Of a stretch of DNA of 6,751 nt, positions 1 through 5,407 are shown piece after piece. The notes under the pieces were generated by a model. It was not told the DNA's origin. It saw only the letters and a list, made by a program, of their open reading frames with translations, and searched no databases. The position numbers were made by a program, and so were the translations under genes. Numbering within the stretch: position 1 is the stretch's first letter; every line of letters starts with the position of its first letter. Source of the stretch: Bacteroidota bacterium (GTDB lineage: Bacteria; Bacteroidota; Bacteroidia; Bacteroidales; PUMT01); contig PXAP01000263.1 in NCBI GenBank assembly GCA_003567115.1, positions 1 to 6,751 of the forward strand. The letters are read 5' to 3'.

Positions 1-264
1 TACATGTCAATTATTTTAAAATTTCATAAAGTCACATATAAAATTAGCTTTTTATATTTATAATAACAAGCCTTAATAATATTCCTGATTCATCTTTCCG
101 GGTCATTTTTCAGGGTTTTATTGTGGAAGATTGAATCATAGGTGCGATTATCTGCTGAAGGAATGGTAAAATTTACTATTTTTGAACCCGTAAAGAAAAC
201 AAGTTATTGTAATTTGTTAGTGATCAAGATATAAGAATTAAATTGATAACCTAAAAAAACTAAA
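1..264. other. AT-rich non-coding region upstream of the ABM lipoprotein gene
   Basis: No reading frame here resembles a protein, and there is no tRNA- or rRNA-like sequence. The first ~100 bases are very AT-rich. An AT-only inverted repeat (arms 36-43 and 50-57, 6-base loop) has no GC pairs and is probably just composition. The only element I can support is a promoter-like motif at 177-184. The end of an upstream gene may lie to the left of the window. Confidence 0.6.
177..184 (+). promoter_or_regulatory. Bacteroidetes-type -7 box (TATTTTTG) for the ABM-dehydrogenase operon
   Basis: TATTTTTG fits the Bacteroidetes sigma-ABfr -7 consensus TAnnTTTG exactly. Transcription would start near 191 and give a leader of about 74 bases before the ATG at 265. 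I see no good -33 TTTG at the usual spacing, so the call rests on one half of the promoter. In such AT-rich DNA a chance match is quite possible. Confidence 0.4.
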
Positions 265-663
265 ATGAAAAAATATGTTTTTATTATTGCAGTATTGATT
301 TATACATTTCTTACAGGATGTGGTGCTGACAGGGAGAAGGTCTCTGCAGAAGAGAAAGAATATTCAAAGATTATTGCAGCCAGAATATTTATTCAGCCTG
401 AACATGTTGATGAGTTTATAGATCTTTTCCAGGGACTCATCGAACTGACCCTTCAGGAACCCGGTTGTACCGGATATGAGCTTTTTCAGGATCCACTGGA
501 CCCGACCAGGTTCCTGGTATATGAAACTTATGTAGATCAGGCAGCGGTAGAGGCTCATTTTGCCGCCCCTTATTTTGAAGAATATGGTGAAAAAATTGGG
601 GAACTTGCCTCTCAACCTGCTGAGGTTATTGTGTATGACGTTGCCGGTGAAACAAGACCCTGA
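265..663 (+). CDS. Lipoprotein with an ABM (YgiN-like) monooxygenase domain
   Basis: A 132-residue protein with two parts. Residues 1-19 form a lipoprotein signal peptide: Lys-Lys start, hydrophobic core, lipobox Leu-Thr-Gly-Cys with Cys19 as the lipidated residue. After a short charged linker, residues ~35-128 look like one ABM domain (Pfam PF03992 type), with the typical pattern RIFIQPEHVDEF, then EPGCTGYELFQD, then FLVYETYVDQAAVEAHF. ABM domains are small dimeric ferredoxin-like folds; characterised members oxidise quinols or polyketides without a cofactor, while many have no known substrate. The signal peptide puts this one in the periplasm or on the outer membrane, whereas most relatives are cytosolic. 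There is no obvious surface-export acidic run directly after Cys19. It lies 2 bases upstream of a dehydrogenase, so the two are probably co-transcribed. The start follows an A-rich stretch with no Shine-Dalgarno. Domain call strong; enzymatic role unproven. Confidence 0.85.
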   Translation: MKKYVFIIAVLIYTFLTGCGADREKVSAEEKEYSKIIAARIFIQPEHVDEFIDLFQGLIELTLQEPGCTGYELFQDPLDPTRFLVYETYVDQAAVEAHFAAPYFEEYGEKIGELASQPAEVIVYDVAGETRP

Positions 664-665
664 AT

Positions 666-1700
666 ATGCGATCAATGATGTTAACCGGAATCAGGAAAAT
701 GGAAATGAGGGATATTCCTGATCCTTTTATTTCAAATCCTGATGATGTCAGGATTAAAATGAGGGTTACAGGTGTATGTGGTTCTGATATTCATTATTTT
801 ACCAGGGGCCGTATAGGCAGCCAGGTAGTGGACTACCCCTTTACCGTAGGTCATGAAGGTGCCGGTGAAGTTCTGGATGTGGGACCGGAGGTGAACAGGG
901 TTAAGCCGGGCGACCGTATTGCAATCGAACCGGCAATGCCATGTATGGAATGTGATCAGTGTAATGCCGGCCGGCTCCATACCTGCCGTAAGCTCAGGTT
1001 TCTGGGATGCCCGGGACAGGCTGAGGGATGCCTGTCTGAATACCTGGTAATGCCGGAATCAAGCTGTTTTCCTCTGCCCGAAGACATGAGCTATGATGAA
1101 GCTGCAATTTCCGAACCTCTGGCAATCGGGGTGTATGCTTTGAGGCAGGCATTGCCCGGGAAAGACCCTGTGATTGGAATACTCGGTTTTGGGCCTATAG
1201 GTATGAGCGTTTTACTTGCAGCACTGGCCGGAGGTACTGAAAAAATTTATGTCACTGACAGGATAAGCGAACGCATTGCGATGGCATCAGGAAACGGAGC
1301 TTTATGGTCGGGTAATCCGGATAAGGAAGATATAGTTGAAACTGTTCTGGGTGAGGAACCTCCCGGTCTGGATATGGTTTTCGAATGTTGTGGTAAACAG
1401 GAGGCAATGGATCAGGCTGTTGATCTGGTAAAACCGGGAGGTAAAATTATTATAGTAGGAATACCTGATTTCGATCGCTGGTCCTTCGATGCCGACAAGT
1501 TGCGTCGCCATGAAATAAGCCTTATAAATATCAGAAGGCAGAATCATGCACTGGGAGATACACTTGATTTGATCTCAGATAAATCAGTAGATGTGAAATC
1601 CATGGTCACACACCGGTTTCCTTTTGACAAAACCAGGGAAGCTTTTGAGCTGGTTGCAGGATATAAAGATGGTGTGATGAAGGCCATGATTGACTTCTGA
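666..1700 (+). CDS. Zinc-dependent medium-chain alcohol/polyol dehydrogenase
   Basis: A 344-residue cytosolic enzyme of the sorbitol/L-iditol/threonine dehydrogenase branch. Catalytic zinc ligands are visible as Cys38 in GVCGSDIHY, the GHE motif at residues 62-64 and Glu150 in ISEPLAIG. A structural zinc site is formed by Cys93, Cys96, Cys99 and Cys107. The Rossmann motif GFGPIG spans 174-179, and Asp198 at the end of the second strand favours NAD+ over NADP+. Length is normal for the family and the reading frame is intact. The likely reaction is oxidation of a secondary hydroxyl of a sugar alcohol or sugar acid; the substrate cannot be told from sequence. The first ATG lies 2 bases after the lipoprotein stop. 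Met5 (ATG at 678) fits the usual family start better, so the true start may be 675 or 678. No Shine-Dalgarno is visible for either. Confidence 0.9.
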   Translation: MRSMMLTGIRKMEMRDIPDPFISNPDDVRIKMRVTGVCGSDIHYFTRGRIGSQVVDYPFTVGHEGAGEVLDVGPEVNRVKPGDRIAIEPAMPCMECDQCNAGRLHTCRKLRFLGCPGQAEGCLSEYLVMPESSCFPLPEDMSYDEAAISEPLAIGVYALRQALPGKDPVIGILGFGPIGMSVLLAALAGGTEKIYVTDRISERIAMASGNGALWSGNPDKEDIVETVLGEEPPGLDMVFECCGKQEAMDQAVDLVKPGGKIIIVGIPDFDRWSFDADKLRRHEISLINIRRQNHALGDTLDLISDKSVDVKSMVTHRFPFDKTREAFELVAGYKDGVMKAMIDF

Positions 1701-1735
1701 CGGGTTTACCGGGAACGCGTGTCCATCTGCATGGG

Positions 1736-2384
1736 ATGTTCCCCCTGATGTTCCTGTTGAGTTTTCTTTTTATTGAAGGGGGTTATATTTATGATTACGG
1801 ACCTTTTCCGGTTTATGCTTTCAATCCCGGCGTTTGGTACTGGGTTGACCATGCTTATACCGTAATTGCCATTTCCTGCAGTATCATTATTCTTGTCAGA
1901 ATGTGGCTCACCGAGGCACCTGCCTTCCTCAGGCAGGCAGGTATTGTTCTTGCCGGTTCAATAGGCGCTTAAAAAGCCATTAACGATAACATGTTAACGA
2001 TATTTATTTTGAACTTTGAACTTCACTTTCCCCGCAGGGCTTTTTTCCCAAAGGGAAAAACGTAGTCCCTTTTATTGTTTTTTTAATTTATATTTCAGGT
2101 ATGTTTCCCGGGGGACTGGATCCCATGCCTTTTTCTTTTGTGTTTAGCGGGATTATTATTTTATTTCACTTACCGGCGACCATGGAGATGAGCATGGGAA
2201 AATGCTGGTTGCCCTCGACGATGTAAAAACAAGCCGCACGGGAACCGAAGGTGAACTGAGTACAGGTCTGGGACTGATTCTTTGCAGGGAGTTTATCGAA
2301 ATACACGGGGGTTCTATCACTGTTGATAGTCAGGAGGGTAAGGGAAGCAGTTTCTCTGTAAAGTTAAAGAAAACCGGCCCCTGA
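1736..2384 (+). pseudogene. Broken 7TM-type sensor histidine kinase (three fragments, three frames)
   Basis: Three pieces of one kinase lie in the right order but in different frames. Piece A (1736-1969; similarity may begin a few codons earlier) reads like the middle of an N-terminal 7TM sensor domain: GVWYWVDHAYT, a hydrophobic helix, then FLRQAGIVLAGSIGA. Piece B (about 2065-2166) continues that domain with FLIYISGMFPGGLDPMPFSF and another hydrophobic stretch. Piece C (2202-2384, perhaps from ~2163) is the end of the ATPase domain: DDVKTSRTGTEGE, the G2 box TGLGL, then FIEIHGGSITVDSQEGKGSSF to a natural C-terminus. Missing are the first membrane helices, any PAS domain, the phosphoacceptor His box and the N box, roughly 300 residues. 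About 95 bp separates A from B. No functional kinase can be made. Assignment to the 7TM histidine kinase family is from remembered family patterns. Confidence 0.75.
1971..2064. repeat. Inverted-repeat-rich segment interrupting the kinase remnant
   Basis: This stretch sits where the 7TM domain should run straight from GSIGA to a Pro-Phe-Ile-like helix, so it looks inserted; the edges are approximate. It contains a direct repeat TTAACGATA (1980-1988 and 1994-2002) around the palindrome TAACATGTTA (1987-1996). It also holds a distant inverted pair AAAAAGCC (1971-1978) and GGCTTTTT (2038-2045), and a perfect 8-bp hairpin TTTTTCCC/GGGAAAAA with a 3-base loop (2042-2060). An overlapping pair AAAGGGA (2050-2056) and TCCCTTT (2066-2072) runs into a T-rich stretch, and could act as a weak terminator for the upstream operon. 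There is no clear target-site duplication. It may be a MITE- or REP-like element or simply decayed DNA. Confidence 0.35.
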
Positions 2385-2408
2385 TGAGAAACTTCGGGAT
2401 TTGATTAT

Positions 2409-2416
2409 TATCTTTG
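2409..2416 (+). promoter_or_regulatory. Bacteroidetes-type -7 box (TATCTTTG) for the DAHP synthase gene
   Basis: TATCTTTG matches TAnnTTTG exactly and lies between the kinase remnant and the DAHP synthase gene. A start near 2423 would give a leader of about 86 bases that contains the hairpins at 2440-2470. A matching -33 element is not evident. Context makes this a better candidate than a random hit, but it is untested. Confidence 0.45.
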
Positions 2417-2439
2417 TGTTTTTAAATTATTCAGTTATC

Positions 2440-2470
2440 CCGGGCAGCCTGCTGCCTGCAAGCTGTCCGG
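2440..2470 (+). promoter_or_regulatory. Leader hairpin with alternative pairing upstream of DAHP synthase
   Basis: CCGGGCAGC (2440-2448) can pair with GCTGTCCGG (2462-2470) to form a 9-bp stem with one G-U pair and a 13-base loop. The same 5' arm (2441-2447) can instead pair with CTGCCTG (2452-2458) as a 7-bp stem with one G-U pair and a 4-base loop. The two structures exclude each other. No T-run follows, so this is not a standard intrinsic terminator, and no Phe/Tyr/Trp-rich leader peptide is evident (only an ATG TTT CAT TAA at 2482). A role in controlling expression is inference. Confidence 0.4.
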
Positions 2471-2508
2471 AAGTATAGATTATGTTTCATTAAATCACGA
2501 ATTTAAAA

Positions 2509-3597
2509 ATGTCTGGGTTAAACGGGGTTACCGATAAGCGGATCAGATTTTACCGTATGCTGCCCAAACCGGCAGATTTTGTTTCAAATATGCCGGTTGC
2601 AGCCGGCGGCAAGGAAGTTGTAAAAAAATCAAGACAGGAAATAACTGCCATTATAAGAGGGGAGGACAGTCGCAAGCTGCTGTTGATAGGTCCCTGTTCA
2701 ATTCATAATGCGGATCAGGCAAAGGAGCTGTCACATAAAATTGCCCTTATGGCCCAAGAGGTAAAAGACCAGTTTCTTGTTGCCGCACGGTTTTATTTTG
2801 AAAAACCGAGAACGATCGATGGATGGAAAGGTATGATATATGATCCACACATTAATGATACCTGGGATATTGAAAGAGGACTTGAGCTGGCAAGGGATAT
2901 TTTGATATATGCTGTCAGTGAGTGCCGGCTGCCGGCTGCCACAGAATTTCTTAATCCATTTACTCCGCAGTATTATTCAGATCTGATATCATGGACAGCA
3001 GTAGGGGCGAGGACAAGTGAAACCCAGTTATACCGGGAGATGATGTCGGGCATGTCGATGCCGGTTGGTTATAAAAACAGTACAAGGGGAGATATTGATG
3101 CGGCGGTTAATTCATTGATAGCACTTAAGAATGAAACATGTTTCATAGGGATTGATCAATATGGAAATGCAAGTGTGGTCGCCACCACAGGAAATGATAC
3201 CGGGCACCTTGTCCTGAGAGGTGGGATCAGGCCCAATTATGACAGATCCAGCCTGGAGCTTGTGCAAAAAGCCATGGCCGATAAAAGTATCAAAAACGGG
3301 GTTATTATTGATTGCAGTCACGGCAATTCAAGAGGCGATTACAAAAAACAGCCCCCGGTCTTTGACAATGTAATTCAGCAGATATGCGACGGAAATGAAG
3401 CGATAGTGGGACTGATGACTGAGACAAATCTCAGGGAGGGCAAGCAGAAAATTGAAAAAGACCTGAGAGGATTTGACAGCTCTTCTCTGGAATGGGGTAT
3501 TTCAATAACCGATGCATGCATGGGTTATGATGCAACCAGGGATCTGGTGCTCAGATCGGCCGACAAATTAAGAAAGCGGTCAGAAAAAAGAGGTTAG
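2509..3597 (+). CDS. aroF: 3-deoxy-7-phosphoheptulonate (DAHP) synthase, type I-alpha
   Basis: A complete 362-residue enzyme that condenses phosphoenolpyruvate with erythrose-4-phosphate, the first step of the shikimate pathway to Phe, Tyr and Trp. It resembles the E. coli AroF/AroG/AroH type throughout its length. Visible landmarks are IGPCSIH with metal ligand Cys63, the substrate-binding block YFEKPRT (96-102, Lys99 and Arg101), GARTSETQ (166-173), PVGYKNSTRGD (185-195, Lys189), DCSHGNS with His271, MTETN with Glu305 and SITDAC with Asp335. These give the four expected metal ligands Cys, His, Glu, Asp. The N-terminal extension that carries feedback inhibition in this class is present, but which amino acid inhibits it cannot be told here. 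There is no fused chorismate mutase domain. The symbol is a family label; aroG or aroH would be equally defensible. Its stop overlaps the end of the convergent murQ. Confidence 0.96.
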   Translation: MSGLNGVTDKRIRFYRMLPKPADFVSNMPVAAGGKEVVKKSRQEITAIIRGEDSRKLLLIGPCSIHNADQAKELSHKIALMAQEVKDQFLVAARFYFEKPRTIDGWKGMIYDPHINDTWDIERGLELARDILIYAVSECRLPAATEFLNPFTPQYYSDLISWTAVGARTSETQLYREMMSGMSMPVGYKNSTRGDIDAAVNSLIALKNETCFIGIDQYGNASVVATTGNDTGHLVLRGGIRPNYDRSSLELVQKAMADKSIKNGVIIDCSHGNSRGDYKKQPPVFDNVIQQICDGNEAIVGLMTETNLREGKQKIEKDLRGFDSSSLEWGISITDACMGYDATRDLVLRSADKLRKRSEKRG

Positions 3598-4439
3598 TAA
3601 TTATTTTTTTTCCAGGCCTCAATTGCAACTCTGACAGATCCGTGCTTTAACAAAAGGTCCCTGGCTTCTTCTGCATCAAGTGATAACTCTTCCATTATCA
3701 TTCTTGTTCCGCGACCTACCAGTTTTTTGTTTGTAAGCTGCATGTTGATCATTTTATTGCCTTTTACCTTTCCCAGTTTGATCATTAGTGAGGTGGTGAT
3801 CATGTTAAGCACCATTTTCTGGGCAGTTCCCGCTTTCATCCTGGTGCTTCCGGTAAGGAATTCCGGTCCCACTATTACTTCAACCGGTATTTCCGCTACC
3901 TGCGCAACAGGAGATCCGGGGTTGCAGGTTATACACCCGGTCAACAATCCCTTATCCCCTGCCTGTTCCAATCCTCCCACAACATAAGGGGTTGTTCCTG
4001 AGGCGGCAATACCTATTACCGTATCAAGGGTGTTGATATTATACCGTTGCAGGTCTTCCCATGCTTTTTCCGGGTTATCTTCAGCCTTTTCAACAGCTTT
4101 GCGCAAAGCAACATCACCGCCTGCAATAAGCCCTATTACCATATTATCAGGCACACCAAAGGTAGGAGGCAGCTCCGATGCATCCAGAATACCCAATCTC
4201 CCGCTGGTACCTGATCCCAGGTAAAACACCCTGCCGCTTTTTTTCATTCTGATGAGTATCTGCTCAATAAGTTTTTCAATTTGGGGCAGGGCCTTTCTGA
4301 CTGCTTTGTGTACATGTGCATCTTCCCTGTTGATTCCTTCAATAAGTTCCCTTACTGACATTTTATCCAGTTCCTGGTATTTTGAAGGTTGCTCGGTTAT
4401 GATCTTCTTCAGATCTTTATCTTTACTTCTTTGCATCAT
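3594..4439 (-). CDS. murQ: N-acetylmuramic acid 6-phosphate etherase
   Basis: MurQ cleaves the D-lactyl ether of MurNAc-6-phosphate to give GlcNAc-6-phosphate and D-lactate, in the cytoplasm, during recycling of cell-wall sugars. The family pattern is strong: ITEQPSKY, ELDKMSVRELIEGINRED, the SIS sugar-phosphate motif GSGTSGRLGILDASELPPTF (Glu89 in ASEL is the expected catalytic acid), IAGGDVALRKAVEKAED (second conserved Glu nearby), GIAASGTTPYV, GCITCNPGSP and TGSTRMKAGTAQK. I start it at the paired ATGs at 4439/4436, giving 281 or 280 residues, the usual length. The frame is open to an ATG at 4523, but that would bury 28 non-conserved residues in the kinase gene. With the 4439 start the gene begins 1 base after the kinase stop, indicating translational coupling. 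Confidence 0.95.
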   Translation of the reverse strand: MMQRSKDKDLKKIITEQPSKYQELDKMSVRELIEGINREDAHVHKAVRKALPQIEKLIEQILIRMKKSGRVFYLGSGTSGRLGILDASELPPTFGVPDNMVIGLIAGGDVALRKAVEKAEDNPEKAWEDLQRYNINTLDTVIGIAASGTTPYVVGGLEQAGDKGLLTGCITCNPGSPVAQVAEIPVEVIVGPEFLTGSTRMKAGTAQKMVLNMITTSLMIKLGKVKGNKMINMQLTNKKLVGRGTRMIMEELSLDAEEARDLLLKHGSVRVAIEAWKKNNY

Positions 4440-4440
4440 T

Positions 4441-5286
4441 TCAGAGGTTATGGTTTTTATGATATTGCAGCAGGCCTTCCATAGGGTCCTTTGTAATAAA
4501 ACCTGTTCTGAATCCTGTTTCATATGCCGCTTCAGTGAGTGTATCCATGAAATTCCAGCCTATGCTTCCGGTTACATTAACAGGCAGGTTGGCAGCTTCC
4601 GGAAACTGCCTGATATTGCGGTTGAAAAATTCTGAAAAACTCTCTTTAACCAGATTATATATTGAGGGATGATCAATTCTTTCCGCAAGAAAATGAGTAA
4701 AATTTGCCATAAATCTGTTTGGGAAAGGTTTTCTGTAAACATGATCGAGAATTTCTGCAGGCTGAAGCTTGTATTTTTTGAAAAATTCCTCACGTATTTT
4801 TTCAGGGAGCTGGTTTTTAAGTATATCTGAGAGCAGTTTTCTTCCAAGTACGGTGCCGCTTCCCTCATCTCCCAGGATATATCCAAGCGGGGGTACATGT
4901 CTGCTTATCTTCATGCCATCGTAATAACAGGAATTTGATCCTGTGCCAAGTATGGCTACTATGCCGGGCCTGTTAGCGCATAGTGAACGGGCTGCTGCCA
5001 TCAGGTCGGAGTCTACCAGGACATCCTCTGAATTAAAAAAACTGCTCAGAGATTTTCTTACTTTTTCATTCTTTTCCGGATTGGCACAGCCTGCGCCGTA
5101 AAAAAAAACGGCAGCATAAGGACCTGTTTTAATGCAAAATTCCTGCATCAGTACGCGGGATATCTCCTCTGAAGTTTGCAGAAAAGGGTTGATACCTCCT
5201 GTTTCGCATGTTTCAATATTATTCTCCTTATCCCGGATTATGCACCAGGTGGTTTTGGTTGATCCACTGTCTGCTATAAGTATCAT
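4441..5286 (-). CDS. murK: BadF/BadG/BcrA/BcrD-family sugar kinase, probable MurNAc/GlcNAc kinase
   Basis: A 281-residue ASKHA-fold kinase that most likely phosphorylates MurNAc (and/or GlcNAc) at O6 with ATP. Motifs in order: phosphate-1 loop ADSGSTKT (5-12), Asp94 in VDSDLMAAAR as probable catalytic base, phosphate-2 loop GTGSNS (114-119), GYILGDEGSGTVLGR (135-149) and the adenosine motif VTGSIG (238-243). There is no signal peptide or membrane segment. The substrate is inferred from position: it is the first gene of a two-gene operon with murQ, and a MurK-MurQ pair is known in Tannerella forsythia as a PTS-independent MurNAc route. A plain GlcNAc kinase remains possible, so the symbol is tentative. 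The start at 5286 is supported by a promoter motif only 30 bases upstream; no Shine-Dalgarno is visible. No MurNAc transporter is seen in the window. Confidence 0.88.
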   Translation of the reverse strand: MILIADSGSTKTTWCIIRDKENNIETCETGGINPFLQTSEEISRVLMQEFCIKTGPYAAVFFYGAGCANPEKNEKVRKSLSSFFNSEDVLVDSDLMAAARSLCANRPGIVAILGTGSNSCYYDGMKISRHVPPLGYILGDEGSGTVLGRKLLSDILKNQLPEKIREEFFKKYKLQPAEILDHVYRKPFPNRFMANFTHFLAERIDHPSIYNLVKESFSEFFNRNIRQFPEAANLPVNVTGSIGWNFMDTLTEAAYETGFRTGFITKDPMEGLLQYHKNHNL

Positions 5287-5290
5287 ATTG

Positions 5291-5300
5291 TTTGATCAAA
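5291..5300. promoter_or_regulatory. 10-bp palindrome TTTGATCAAA in the kinase leader
   Basis: A perfect 10-bp palindrome lies 5 bases upstream of the kinase start, between the predicted transcription start (~5309) and the ATG. A regulator bound there could block transcription of murK-murQ. Symmetry does not extend further and there is no second copy nearby, so chance is a fair alternative. Confidence 0.25.
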
Positions 5301-5315
5301 ATTGACGACTTTTCG

Positions 5316-5323
5316 CAAAGGTA
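5316..5323 (-). promoter_or_regulatory. Bacteroidetes-type -7 box (TACCTTTG) for the murK-murQ operon
   Basis: On the minus strand TACCTTTG is an exact TAnnTTTG match. It would start transcription near 5309 and leave a leader of about 22 bases before the kinase ATG at 5286. The -33 half is weak. It lies in the only gap between two divergent genes, where a promoter for the kinase is required unless transcription comes from elsewhere. Confidence 0.5.
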
Positions 5324-5358
5324 TAAAAAATGGTTATTTTAGCGTTCTGGTGCAATGT

Positions 5359-5366
5359 TACCTTTA
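5359..5366 (+). promoter_or_regulatory. Possible -7 box (TACCTTTA) for the glycosyltransferase gene
   Basis: TACCTTTA matches TAnnTTTG except for the last base and would give a leader of about 35 bases before the ATG at 5408. No clear -33 element is seen. An AAAGG (5394-5398) about 10 bases before the ATG is the only Shine-Dalgarno-like sequence near a start in this window. Confidence 0.25.
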
Positions 5367-5407
5367 TTATATGATAAGTGCAGATATTATTGTAAAGGCC
5401 TTTATAT

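Noticed and set aside
36..57. AT-only inverted repeat near the left edge as a terminator
   Set aside because: It has no GC pairs in the stem and is expected by chance in such AT-rich DNA.
1918..1942. Inverted repeat ACCTGCC/GGCAGGT as a hairpin or REP element
   Set aside because: It falls in sequence that still reads as conserved kinase protein (PAFLRQAGI), so it is explained by coding content.
2202..2384. A small stand-alone 60-residue ATPase-like protein
   Set aside because: It is the end of a histidine kinase ATPase domain with G2 box only; with kinase membrane fragments directly upstream, a remnant is the better reading.
2924..2937. Tandem GCCGGCT repeat
   Set aside because: Two 7-base copies inside aroF encode the conserved RLPAA segment; no expansion or frame effect.
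4440..4523. Longer murQ start at ATG 4523, giving 309 residues
   Set aside because: The extra 28 residues do not look like MurQ, would overlap the kinase by 83 bases, and the paired ATGs at 4439/4436 give the normal family length right after the kinase stop.
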